In this document: in pieces, positions 54,268 to 62,608 of the stretch
Numbering within the stretch: position 1 is the first letter of the stretch
Layout: the number at the start of each line of letters is the position of its first letter
Assembly (NCBI GenBank): GCA_965198795.1
Contig: OZ240674.1
Span: 2,914,001-2,978,000, forward strand
Direction of reading: 5' to 3'
DNA length: 64,000 bases
From: G965198795 sp965198795
GTDB lineage: Bacteria; Pseudomonadota; Alphaproteobacteria; Rhodospirillales; Casp-alpha2
Program-made: the position numbers and the translations under genes
The notes under the pieces: model-generated
Told to the model about the DNA's origin: nothing
The model's input: the letters and a program-made list of their open reading frames with translations, nothing else
Databases searched by the model: none

Positions 54268-54846
54268 TCACTCCTTGTCCGCCGCATCGGTCTTTTTGGC
54301 TGTGGTTTTTTTAGGGGCCGCCTTCTTGGCGGCGGGTTTCTTGTCTTTGGCCGAAGCGGGAGCCGCTTTCTTCGGGGCCGCCTTCTTAGCGGCGGGTTTC
54401 CTGTCTTTAGCCGAAGCAGGAGCCGCTTTCTTGACCGGAACCTTGGCGGGCGCCTCGGCGGCGGCGGCGGCCTCCGCCTTGATCTCTTTCTGCTTCGGCG
54501 CGGCCTTCCCCGCCGCTTTTGGCTTGGCCCCGGTCGGGCTGATGTCCGCGACGCGCAGCGTCGTAATCAACTGGCGATGGCCTTTCAAGCGGCGGTAATT
54601 CTGGCGGCGCCTTTTCTTGAAGATGAGAACCTTGCCGCCCTTGCCCTGTTCAACGACTTCGGCGAACACCTTCGCCTTATCGACAACCGGAGCCCCCACG
54701 GCGGGAGCCTTGCCGTCTTCACCGATCATCAGCACGTCGCCGAGTTCGATGGTGTCGCCCGGTTCGCCAAGATGCGCGTCGACGACGATGACGTCGTCTT
54801 TGGCGACGCGGAACTGTTTGCCCGCAGTTTTTACTATTGCATACAT
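54268..54846 (-). CDS. rplU: 50S ribosomal protein L21 with a long Lys/Ala/Pro-rich tail
   Basis: Residues 1-102 are ordinary L21 (MYAIVKTAGKQFRVAKDD, KVLIFKKRRRQNYRRLKGHR). Another 90 residues of Lys/Ala/Pro-rich sequence follow, including a 20-residue unit (KKAAPASAKDRKPAAKKAAP) repeated almost exactly. Such tails resemble histone H1-like nucleic-acid-binding extensions and occur on L21 in some alphaproteobacteria; here it nearly doubles the protein. First gene of the rplU-rpmA operon. Confidence 0.96.
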   Translation of the reverse strand: MYAIVKTAGKQFRVAKDDVIVVDAHLGEPGDTIELGDVLMIGEDGKAPAVGAPVVDKAKVFAEVVEQGKGGKVLIFKKRRRQNYRRLKGHRQLITTLRVADISPTGAKPKAAGKAAPKQKEIKAEAAAAAEAPAKVPVKKAAPASAKDRKPAAKKAAPKKAAPASAKDKKPAAKKAAPKKTTAKKTDAADKE

Positions 54847-54960
54847 CTCTCTAGAACCCGGTTGACTGTTGATGTTTTCTGGTTTGTTTTGTTGGAAAGC
54901 CGGGCTTTTCCCGTCTCCCCGGCGGCAAGGGGAGCGATGGGCGCGCCTGAGGAAGCGCGC

Positions 54961-54988
54961 ATATTACGGATATGCTTTTCCAAGTCAA
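54961..54988 (-). promoter_or_regulatory. rplU-rpmA promoter
   Basis: On the minus strand TTGACT (54988-54983) and TAATAT (54966-54961) are 16 bases apart, close to sigma-70 consensus, and lie about 115 bases before the rplU start. The rest of the 344-base gap between rplU and the tRNA (54847-55190) shows no gene. Confidence 0.6.
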
Positions 54989-55190
54989 CGGCTAAGTGAG
55001 GCGCATCGTCGGCAAAAAGACCAGGATTCCGGGGCGGCGCGCGCAGAGACACGACGGCGCGAGCATCCGTCAAGCCCTTGCGCGCGGAAAACAGTTCGGC
55101 TAGGTTCCGCGCTCGCTTGACGAGGCTGGGCCTCAACCGCCCATTCGGCGCGCTTTTCGCGTCCATCGGCCGATGTGAGCGATAAGAGTT

Positions 55191-55280
55191 GGAGAGGTGC
55201 CGGAGTGGTTGAACGGGGCGGTCTCGAAAACCGTTGTGCGCGCAAGCGCACCGGGGGTTCGAATCCCCCTCTCTCCGCCA
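55191..55280 (+). tRNA. tRNA-Ser (anticodon CGA)
   Basis: A 90-nt class II tRNA with encoded CCA. The acceptor stem is GGAGAGG pairing TCTCTCC. The anticodon loop is CTCGAAA (anticodon CGA, reading UCG), the long variable arm is GTGCGCGCAAGCGCAC, and the T arm is GGGGGTTCGAATCCCCC. tRNA-Ser genes are frequent integration sites; a degraded glyA and a catabolic module follow immediately. Confidence 0.97.
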
Positions 55281-55334
55281 TTCCCTCACATGAGAAACGC
55301 CGGTCCGCGCGGGGGCGGGCAAGCGAGGGGCGGG

Positions 55335-56060
55335 CGCGCCGTCAATCAACGGTTTCGGCGGGGCTGTCCCGCCGACGGTTGCACAGCGGCGGGCGGTTTT
55401 TGGATGCCGTTGAGCGGGCCGTCATTGATTGAGCGAACTCTTCGGCGCGGCCCGCGTTAATGTCCAGCCGCATCCCCGCGTTTAGCCCAACCAGGCCGTG
55501 TTCTTCGCCTTGCTGAAACCGGGCGGCACAGTCCCCGGTCTCGATCCCGCCGCCGGCGCCTATCCATCGCCAGTCCCCCACGCGGATTTCGTGACGATAA
55601 CGGCAATCAAGACAATGCGCGGCCCCTGCGGCGGCGTCATTCTGTCTCGTTCGGATGAGTATGCAAAGAAGCTGCAATCGGCGATCTTCCCGGGCGTTCA
55701 GGGAAGCTTGCACTCGAATGTCCTAGCGGCGAAAGCCGTTTGCTTTGGCGAGGCGCTCCATCCGCCATTCAGGGACTATGGCCATCAAGTAATCGCCAAT
55801 GCGCGAAGATTAGCCACAGAACTTATCGAACGCGGCGCCTGCGCCGTCAGCGGTGGAACAGATACGCACATGGTTTTGCTGAACCCGCGTGGTCCGCGCC
55901 TCCTGAGCCAACAAACCGAGAACGCCCTGGCGGCGGCGAACATCACGTCAAACAAGCCCCCCATCCCGTTTGACGCCTCCCGCCCCCCGGATTGGGCCGG
56001 ACGTCTTCCCAGGTCCTTTTTAGGTTGCGTTCGGGATAGCCGGGCCATCGTCTTAAATGG
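55335..56060 (+). pseudogene. glyA: serine hydroxymethyltransferase (glyA) pseudogene
   Basis: A ruined copy of GlyA. In shifting frames before 55498 one reads SGGRFLDAVERAVID, then ELFGAARVNVQPH, a TAG, and PNQAVFFALLKPGGT; these match the start of GlyA (GRRYYGG, ELFGADHVNVQPHSGAQANQAV). After ALLKPG the sequence jumps to AGAYPSPVPHADFVTITAIK, so about 110 codons are missing. The PLP-lysine block reads IKTMRGPCGG instead of HKTLRGPRGG. SGGTDTHMVLL and AAANITSNKPPIPFD are recognisable, and the C-terminal part is lost. At least one stop, one frameshift and one internal deletion. Confidence 0.85.
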
Positions 56061-56132
56061 CCCAAGAGCCGCCGGAATGGACCCTTCCAGGCGGGTTGAT
56101 CGTGAGGATGACAGGCTTTCGCGCTGTTCTTA

Positions 56133-56294
56133 TCAGGCAAAACCGTCCGCCAGAGCGAACATAAACAATATAAGGCCCAAACTGGCGCCGACGCCCGCAA
56201 TGGCCGGCAGCACGCCATAGGCGTCGCTTTGTTGAATATTTTCACCGTCCATATTCTGATCGTGTTTTTCGGCGCTTTCCAGCGGATTGCTCAT
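56133..56294 (-). CDS. 53-residue single-membrane-segment protein of the TRAP operon
   Basis: Sixteen bases after the fused TRAP permease stops, ATG 56294 with GGAG ten bases upstream opens a 53-residue frame ending TGA 56133-56135. The product has a charged, Asn/Asp-rich first half (MSNPLESAEKHDQNMDGEN) and a hydrophobic second half (VLPAIAGVGASLGLILFMFA) that makes one membrane span, ending ADGFA. I do not recognise a family. Good ribosome-binding site, tight spacing and plausible topology support a real gene, perhaps an accessory part of the transporter. Confidence 0.6.
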   Translation of the reverse strand: MSNPLESAEKHDQNMDGENIQQSDAYGVLPAIAGVGASLGLILFMFALADGFA

Positions 56295-56310
56295 GATGTC
56301 ATCTCCGGGC

Positions 56311-58347
56311 CTAATTCAACACCTTGGGCAACCACAGCGCGATTTCTGGAAAGAACATCACCAACAACATGCCGGTGATCTGCAAGCAAATGAAGGGAAG
56401 CACGCTAACGAAAATCTCTTGTAAGGATATGTCCTTGGGCGCCACGGACTTGAGCCAGAAACAGGCCGGACCAAACGGCGGGCTTAGAAAATAAATCTGG
56501 ATGTTCATGACGAACAGGATGCCGAACCAGACCGCAGCCCAGTCGGGCGTCATTCCCAATTCCGGCGCCAGATCCCGAACGACGGGGGCGAAAACAGGCA
56601 CCGTGATGAAGATGATGGCGATCCATTCCATGAAGGTTCCAAGGATCACCAGAATCGCCATCATGATGAAGATGGTCCCAAGTGCGCCCAGTCCCGTTCC
56701 CTTGATCAGGTCGCGCATGAAATCCGCGCCGCCGATCAGATTATACAATCCGACGAACGCGACGGCGCCCAAGATCAACCAGATGATGGTGCCCACGACG
56801 GCCATGGTGTTGGCCAAACAATCGCGCAGCAGAGCGTAATTGAATTGGAAGCGGATGGCCGCGACGACGATGGCCCCGAACACACCCACGGCGGCCGCTT
56901 CCGTAACGCTGGTAATGCCGCCGTAAATGGACCCCATGACACAAAAAATCAGCGCGACGCAGGTGACGACAGCCCAGACTTGATGCTTGGCGAGCCTTGA
57001 GTCGTTGCCTGTTTCGAGTGCGATCTCCGCCGCCGTGGGCGCCAGCGCGGGATTAAGGTTGCAGCGAATCAAGACATAGGTGACGTAGAAGGCCGCCAGC
57101 ATCAGCCCCGGCACGAACCCCGCCGAGAATAGATCGCCAATGCCGACGTTGGCGCTCAGACCATAGACGATCATGACGATGGACGGAGGAATAAGCGTCG
57201 CCAACGCCCCCGAGGCGCAAATCAGCCCTATGGTCAATTTCCGGTCATATCCAAGACGCAGCATCTGCGGCAGGGCGACAAGCCCCAGCATGACGATTTC
57301 GCCGCCCATCACGCCGGACATGGCGGCCAGAATGACCGCGACGATGGTGGTTTGCAAGGCGACGCCCCCCCGGAGTCCGCCCGCGAAAATTGACATGGCG
57401 TCAAATAAGTCCTGGGCGATGCCGGCCCGTTCCAGAATGGAAGCCATGAGGACGAAGAACGGCACCGCCACCAACGGGTATTTTTCCAGAAGGTCGGTGG
57501 CGTTGGTGGAAACCAGATACATGCCCTGGTTACCGTAAAACGCCAGCGCGCAGACAACCGATATTATCAAGGTGACAATACCCAGCGGCATCCCGGTCAT
57601 CATCAGCGCCAACAGGGCCAGGACAATGACCAACGAAATCGCGGCGATGCCCACTTCATCCCGATCAACGTGAAACCGCTCGATAAAGGCGCCGCTGGTT
57701 TCCGCCAATTGGGTGTCGACGCCCCCCCAAAAACTGTCGAACCCGCCCAGGTGGGCAAGCATTTGAATAAGCAACCGCCCGCAAATCAACACCAAGACCC
57801 CGTAAACGGCCATCTGCAACAGGTGGGCGCGGAAGTGGCGGCTCAAGTTCACGAGCAACTGAATCAGATAGACGAACAGCCCGAACACCAGAACGGTTTT
57901 GACGACCATGGGAAGCGGCGAGTTCCAAGCGGTTCCGCCCCGCTCCACCAGCGCGATGCTCTCCATGGCGCGAATCAACGTGTCGGATACGAGCATGTAA
58001 AGCGCGAACACCCCGACCACCATGGCGAACAGGTCAAGCCACCAACGGACCCGCTCCGAGGCCATGAGGTAGAGGACGGTAATTCCGATATGGCGTTTCT
58101 GCAGGGTCACGTATCCGGCGGACAGCATCCAGGCCGTGGCGCAGAGCACCATGACCACCTCAAACACCCACTGGGTAGGGGCGTGAAACACGTAACGGGC
58201 GACGACCTCCCACAAGGTGCAGAAGGCCGCCACCAAATACAGATTGCCGACGGACAAACCCAGAAACCGGCTGAAGTGATCGACGGATTTATTGAACGTC
58301 CGGGCGATCGGCGCCCCGACGAGCCGTTCCGTCATGCCTTTGGACAT
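56311..58347 (-). CDS. TRAP transporter fused permease (DctQ-DctM)
   Basis: A 678-residue membrane protein combining both TRAP permease subunits. The small (Q) part occupies about residues 30-210 with four membrane segments (TLWEVVARYVFHAPTQWVFE is typical of DctQ). The large (M) part begins near residue 235 and has about 12 segments, with MTGMPLGIVTLI, VPFFVLMASILERAG, MSGVMGGEIVMLG and TLIPPSIVMIVYG, the motifs of DctM. It uses an ion gradient to take up a substrate delivered by the DctP protein encoded upstream. ATG 58347 is chosen; GTG 58353 is equally served by purine-rich sequence. Confidence 0.93.
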   Translation of the reverse strand: MSKGMTERLVGAPIARTFNKSVDHFSRFLGLSVGNLYLVAAFCTLWEVVARYVFHAPTQWVFEVVMVLCATAWMLSAGYVTLQKRHIGITVLYLMASERVRWWLDLFAMVVGVFALYMLVSDTLIRAMESIALVERGGTAWNSPLPMVVKTVLVFGLFVYLIQLLVNLSRHFRAHLLQMAVYGVLVLICGRLLIQMLAHLGGFDSFWGGVDTQLAETSGAFIERFHVDRDEVGIAAISLVIVLALLALMMTGMPLGIVTLIISVVCALAFYGNQGMYLVSTNATDLLEKYPLVAVPFFVLMASILERAGIAQDLFDAMSIFAGGLRGGVALQTTIVAVILAAMSGVMGGEIVMLGLVALPQMLRLGYDRKLTIGLICASGALATLIPPSIVMIVYGLSANVGIGDLFSAGFVPGLMLAAFYVTYVLIRCNLNPALAPTAAEIALETGNDSRLAKHQVWAVVTCVALIFCVMGSIYGGITSVTEAAAVGVFGAIVVAAIRFQFNYALLRDCLANTMAVVGTIIWLILGAVAFVGLYNLIGGADFMRDLIKGTGLGALGTIFIMMAILVILGTFMEWIAIIFITVPVFAPVVRDLAPELGMTPDWAAVWFGILFVMNIQIYFLSPPFGPACFWLKSVAPKDISLQEIFVSVLPFICLQITGMLLVMFFPEIALWLPKVLN

Positions 58348-58456
58348 GTCCACGTCCCCATATCCTTATGGACTCCGCCAAAATCGCCTTTTCGCCGCTT
58401 GCCGAAACGAAAACCGTCACCAACGGAAAACCGGCGCGGCGGCGGCGCTGAACAGC

Positions 58457-59488
58457 TTAATTCAACAGCCCGACAGACTTCATGTACTTGACATGGGCGT
58501 CCAGAGCTTCCTTGGCGAGCGGTGACTTGCCGGCGAAGTCGTTCCAGGCCCCGACCGCAATTTCACGGAACTTGGCCCGCTCCGCCGTGGTCCAGTCAAT
58601 GACCGTGACGTCCCCGCTGGCGCGCTGGTCGGCGGCGATCTTCCGGTCCTGCAGGTCCGCTTCCCGGCGCATGGCGTCATACGCCGCCGCATACCAAACC
58701 TCAAGCGCGGTCTGGCCCTCCTTGCCAAGGCTGTTCCAAACCTTCTTGTTGACGATGAATTGCAGCACCGCCATGGAGTGTATGCCCGGATAGATCGGGA
58801 ATTTGGCGACTTTGTACATGCCGCTCGCGTGGTTGTTCACGTGGGCGGACGCGTCGGCGGCGTCAATGACCTTTTTCTCAAGCGCGGTGTAAACTTCCGA
58901 AAACGGCAGAGACACCGGCGCTGCGCCCGCGCGCCTGAACACTTCGGCCGCCAGCCCCTCGGGCGAGCGAACCTTCACGCCCTTCATGTCCGCGACGGTC
59001 TTGATGGGCACGGTGGAAACGAAAGCTTCCTTCGCGTAGGGGCCGCAACCCACCACATGGACTCTCCCCTTGGTGTACTTGTCATACAACTTCTGGAGAA
59101 TTTCCCTGCCGCCCGCGTGGTTGCAAAATGTGCGGACCTGATCGACCGTATCATAGCCGGCAATCAGATCCCCGATGATCGCAAAGGCCGGATCCCGGCC
59201 GGAAAAATAGGAAACCGCATTCAGATCACCGTCGAGAATTCCGTTGGCGACGGCGTCGATGGTTTCCCGGTGAGGCACAACGGCCTTCGTCGGCAAAACG
59301 TCGATCTTCACATTGCCGTAGGTCATCGTCCCCAGCTTGGGCGCGTAATTGTCCGTCATGAAACGGTGGGCCCAGTCTCCCGCCTTTGAACTGGATTGGA
59401 CCTTCAAGGTCTTTGCCGCCGCGGCATCCGCCAGGACGGAAAACACAAGGGCGCCGACCGCCAAGGCGGCCATTGTCTGTCTCATCAT
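58457..59488 (-). CDS. TRAP transporter substrate-binding protein (DctP family)
   Basis: A periplasmic solute receptor with a signal peptide (MAALAVGALVFSVLADAAAA, cleaved before KTLKVQSS). Family features are ETIDAVANGILDGDLNAV, the conserved VKVRSPEGLAAEVFRRAGAA (the Arg contacts carboxylate ligands) and GAAPVSLPFSEVYTALEKKV then IDAADA. It has 343 residues from ATG 59488, which has GGGAG upstream. The conserved arginine indicates a carboxylate ligand, in keeping with hydroxyacid catabolism encoded divergently. Confidence 0.94.
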   Translation of the reverse strand: MMRQTMAALAVGALVFSVLADAAAAKTLKVQSSSKAGDWAHRFMTDNYAPKLGTMTYGNVKIDVLPTKAVVPHRETIDAVANGILDGDLNAVSYFSGRDPAFAIIGDLIAGYDTVDQVRTFCNHAGGREILQKLYDKYTKGRVHVVGCGPYAKEAFVSTVPIKTVADMKGVKVRSPEGLAAEVFRRAGAAPVSLPFSEVYTALEKKVIDAADASAHVNNHASGMYKVAKFPIYPGIHSMAVLQFIVNKKVWNSLGKEGQTALEVWYAAAYDAMRREADLQDRKIAADQRASGDVTVIDWTTAERAKFREIAVGAWNDFAGKSPLAKEALDAHVKYMKSVGLLN

Positions 59489-59526
59489 GATGCAACTCCC
59501 GATATTTTTTAACACAGTGAATTCTT

Positions 59527-59566
59527 TTGACAGGACGAGTAACTAATATATTAGTATGCCAGTCAA
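59527..59566. promoter_or_regulatory. divergent promoters with a 14-bp perfect palindrome
   Basis: Between dctP and the GntR gene, actaatatattagt (59542-59555) is a perfect palindrome of the size bound by FCD-type GntR regulators. A plus-strand TTGACA (59527-59532) and a minus-strand TTGACT (59566-59561) flank it, so a bound regulator would sit over the spacer/-10 area of both promoters. The -10 elements are weak (TATTAG, GTTACT). Confidence 0.55.
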
Positions 59567-59668
59567 GCGGATAATCGTGGTTCAATCGGACGAAGGCCGC
59601 CGTTGGCCGGGCGTCCGATGTGTGGTGACCAGCCTGGTCGCGGATTACCCGGAACGGACGCGGAAACA

Positions 59669-60430
59669 ATGTCGGACACAGCCGTTGAAAAACCCGAGGA
59701 CCAAGACCGCAGGTGGTTGGCGTTGCCCCGGGAACCAGGAATGTCGGCCATGCGGCATATCTATCGCAATCTGCGGCACGGCATTGTCAATCTCACCCTG
59801 ACTCCGGGTTCCGCCATCGCCAAGAACGAACTTGCGAACACGTTCAGAGTCAGCCCGACGCCTGTGCGCGAGGCGTTATTGCGATTATCCGAGGAAGGAT
59901 TGGTGGATATTTTCCCCCAGTCCGGGACGGTCATTTCATTCATCGACGTTCAACATGCGGAGGAAGCCCACTTTCTCCGTCTTAGTGTTGAGATTGAAGT
60001 GGCCAAAACACTTTGCGAAACCATTGATGACGAAGGCATGGACTCATTGAACGCCTGGATCGAACGTCAGGTGACGGAGCTTCAAGCCGGAGACCAGACG
60101 GCCTTCAAGCTGGCCGACAACCAGTTCCATATGGAAATGTTTCGCCTGGCAGGCGTACAGGGCCTAACCCGGTTGATCGATCGCCGCCGCGGCCATTACG
60201 ACCGCATCCGCAGCCTTTATCTGATTGAACACAAACGCCGGGAGGTTGTCATTCGGGAACACCGCGCGATTTTCGCCGCTTTCCGGAAATCGGACGCGGC
60301 GGAGGCGGAGGCCGCCGTTCGCCGGCACTTGGGAAAATCACTGGCGGCGGTCAACGAAATCAAGGAACGGCATCCGCGGTATTTCTCGGAAAGCTCAGAT
60401 ATTCTGCGGCGCAAGGGTCTCGGGACATAA
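59669..60430 (+). CDS. GntR-family (FCD subfamily) transcriptional regulator
   Basis: An N-terminal winged helix (about residues 25-90: IYRNLRHGIVNLTLTPGSAI, VSPTPVREALLRLSEEGLV) is followed by a helical FCD effector domain with the metal/ligand histidines in DNQFHMEMFRLAG and REHRAIFAAF. ATG 59669 (MSDTAVEKP) is chosen; the frame is open further upstream over the divergent promoter, which is unlikely to be coding. It has 254 residues. It probably senses a hydroxy- or oxoacid and controls both the TRAP operon and the dehydrogenase genes. Confidence 0.92.
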   Translation: MSDTAVEKPEDQDRRWLALPREPGMSAMRHIYRNLRHGIVNLTLTPGSAIAKNELANTFRVSPTPVREALLRLSEEGLVDIFPQSGTVISFIDVQHAEEAHFLRLSVEIEVAKTLCETIDDEGMDSLNAWIERQVTELQAGDQTAFKLADNQFHMEMFRLAGVQGLTRLIDRRRGHYDRIRSLYLIEHKRREVVIREHRAIFAAFRKSDAAEAEAAVRRHLGKSLAAVNEIKERHPRYFSESSDILRRKGLGT

Positions 60431-60507
60431 CGGATTTGAGAAGACGCCGACGCACGTTCGGCAATCGGCAAGGTTGACGGAACGTCGGCGTTCGGGAGGA
60501 GTCAAAC

Positions 60508-61488
60508 GTGGACCACAAGCGGGTTTTGATCACGGAACCCATACACCCCGTGGGCGTCGAATTGTTGGCGAACCGCCCGGATATCGAGGTCATCCGGGCG
60601 CTGGATACGGACCCCGCGGCGTTACGGAGTTTGGTAAGGGACGTTCATGGCATCCTCGCCCGCGCCACCCATCTGCCCGCGTCGATCCTGTCCCGCGCGA
60701 ATCATTTGGAAATCGTTTCCCGCCATGGCGTCGGCTGTGATTCCGTCGATGTATCCCATTGTACGGAGCGCGGAATTCCTGTCGCCATCGCATCGGGCGC
60801 AAATTCGAGATCCGTGGCCGAACACACTTTGATGTTCATGTTCGCCGTCGCCCGCCAGATCCGGGCGCTGGACGCCATGGTGCGGGGCAACCGTTGGCGA
60901 GACCGGGACAGTTTGCGCGCCATCGACCTTTTTGGCTCCAAACTCCTGGTGGTCGGCTTTGGCCGCATCGGCAAAATCGTCGCAGAAACCTGTTGCGCGC
61001 TTGGCATGGAGGTGACCGTGGCCGACATCGCCCTTGACCGGGCGAGAGCGGAAGACCTGGGTGTCGGGATGGTTGAGGACTTTCGCGACGCGCTCGCCGG
61101 CGCGGATTTCGTCTCCCTGCACGTACCGCTGGATAATATCACCCGGCGTCTGATCGGCGACGCGGAATTCGGCGCCATGAAACCCGGCGCCATCCTGATC
61201 AACTGCGCCCGCGGCGGCATTGTGGACGAAGCCGCGCTGATACGCGCCCTGGACAGCGGCCGCCTTGGAGGAGCCGGCATCGACGTCCTGGACAGCGAGC
61301 CTCCCGCTCCGGATCATCCGCTCTTTGGACGCGAAGACGTGCTGCTCGCCCCGCACAATGGGGCCGCGTCGATTTTCTCGGCGCAAGAGATGTCACGTAT
61401 GGCTGGCCAGAACATCATCGACTTTTTCGATGGCCGGCTCCACAGCGACCGTGTCTTCAATCAAGTGATTATCGAGAACGCAAAATGA
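60508..61488 (+). CDS. D-2-hydroxyacid dehydrogenase of the SerA/SlcC type
   Basis: A 326-residue NAD-dependent dehydrogenase. The substrate-binding part shows EIVSRHGVGCDSVDV (Arg-His-Gly block). The NAD motif is VVGFGRIGKIVAE, and the active-site Arg, Glu and His are in INCARGGIVDEAALI, DVLDSEPP and APHNGAAS. It begins at GTG 60508 with GGAGG upstream. Close to phosphoglycerate dehydrogenase, and to (S)-sulfolactate dehydrogenase SlcC in arrangement. It lacks the ACT domain of SerA, and the catabolic context argues against a serine-synthesis role. Confidence 0.88.
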   Translation: MDHKRVLITEPIHPVGVELLANRPDIEVIRALDTDPAALRSLVRDVHGILARATHLPASILSRANHLEIVSRHGVGCDSVDVSHCTERGIPVAIASGANSRSVAEHTLMFMFAVARQIRALDAMVRGNRWRDRDSLRAIDLFGSKLLVVGFGRIGKIVAETCCALGMEVTVADIALDRARAEDLGVGMVEDFRDALAGADFVSLHVPLDNITRRLIGDAEFGAMKPGAILINCARGGIVDEAALIRALDSGRLGGAGIDVLDSEPPAPDHPLFGREDVLLAPHNGAASIFSAQEMSRMAGQNIIDFFDGRLHSDRVFNQVIIENAK

Positions 61489-62591
61489 CCAGTATGGACG
61501 TGCGCGTCTCCGCCGCCGGAATGGTGGAACTTGGACGAAAAGTCTTCACCGCCGCCGGCGCGGAAGAAGAGGAGGCTTCGTCAATCGCCGCCAACTTGGC
61601 GGATTCCAATCTGGCTGGCCATGACAGCCACGGCGTCGTGCGCATTCCGCGGTACGTGAAGTGGGCCAGGACCGGGAACCTGTTCTTTGGCCGCTCCGTA
61701 GACACGGTCTTGGACGGCGGCGGTTTCCTGCTGATGGACGGAAACCGCGGCTTTGGCCAGGTGATCGGCGGACATGCCGTGGACGCGGGCATTGAGCGGG
61801 CCAAAGAAGGCGGCCTCGCCATTGTCGGATTACGCAACTCGGGTCATTTAGGGCGCATCGGCTTTTGGGCCGAGCGGGCGTGCCGTCAAGGGGTCAACTC
61901 CATCCACTTCGTCAATGTCGCGCAAAGTATGCTGGTCGCGCCCTTTGGCGCGGCGGAGCGGAGAGTCTCGACCGCACCCGTGACGATTGGCGTATGCAAT
62001 GGCGAAGGCGGCGACTTCATCCTGGATTTCGCAACCTCCATGGTCGCCGAGGGTAAGGTCCTGGTGGCCCTCGGAGGCGGCGACCCTCCACCTGAAGGAT
62101 CCCTGATTGATGGCGGCGGCGAACCGACATTGGACCCCCGTGCGCTATATGGCGACGTGGCGGCTGATGACGTGCCGGATCCAAGGGACGGTCCAGGCGC
62201 CTTGTTGACCATGGGGGACCACAAAGGCTCCGGCCTGGCGCTGGCGTGCGAACTCCTGGCGGGCGCGCTGACAGGATCGGGCGTGACGGGCCCAGGCAAG
62301 CGAACTCACAACGGGATGCTATCCATCTATCTGAGGGACGGCCTATTGGATGATGGCCACGGCGCGGCTTTGGCGGTAAGGAATTACATCAACCATGTCC
62401 GCACGGCGAGGCCCGCCGATCCTGAAAAACCGGTCATGATCCCGGGCGATCCCGAGCGGCGGAGTCGCCAAGACCGCCTCGCCAACGGGTTTGTCCTGGC
62501 GGGGCCGGTCTGGGAGAACATCCTGGACACCGGCGCGTCTTTGGGGCTTTCCGCGGATGATTTGAAACGTACGGCGCTATTTGACGGATAA
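61485..62591 (+). CDS. Ldh-family (malate/L-lactate, ComC-type) oxidoreductase
   Basis: A 368-residue NAD(P)H-dependent 2-hydroxyacid dehydrogenase of the fold unrelated to classical LDH. Conserved parts are the catalytic SNLAGHDSHGVVRIPRYV (His), GLRNSGHLGRIGFWAERA and GDHKGSGLALACELLAGAL (Asp-His-Lys). It overlaps the preceding dehydrogenase by four bases (ATGA), so the two are made together. Members include ComC, (R)-sulfolactate dehydrogenase, ureidoglycolate dehydrogenase and YbiC-type enzymes; the substrate here is unknown. Confidence 0.9.
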   Translation: MTSMDVRVSAAGMVELGRKVFTAAGAEEEEASSIAANLADSNLAGHDSHGVVRIPRYVKWARTGNLFFGRSVDTVLDGGGFLLMDGNRGFGQVIGGHAVDAGIERAKEGGLAIVGLRNSGHLGRIGFWAERACRQGVNSIHFVNVAQSMLVAPFGAAERRVSTAPVTIGVCNGEGGDFILDFATSMVAEGKVLVALGGGDPPPEGSLIDGGGEPTLDPRALYGDVAADDVPDPRDGPGALLTMGDHKGSGLALACELLAGALTGSGVTGPGKRTHNGMLSIYLRDGLLDDGHGAALAVRNYINHVRTARPADPEKPVMIPGDPERRSRQDRLANGFVLAGPVWENILDTGASLGLSADDLKRTALFDG

Positions 62592-62608
62592 GAGGGAGAA
62601 ACCGGCTG

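Noticed and set aside
54834..55349. 171-codon minus-strand open frame
   Set aside because: It runs antisense through the tRNA-Ser and across the rplU promoter; its translation is low-complexity and unlike any protein I know.
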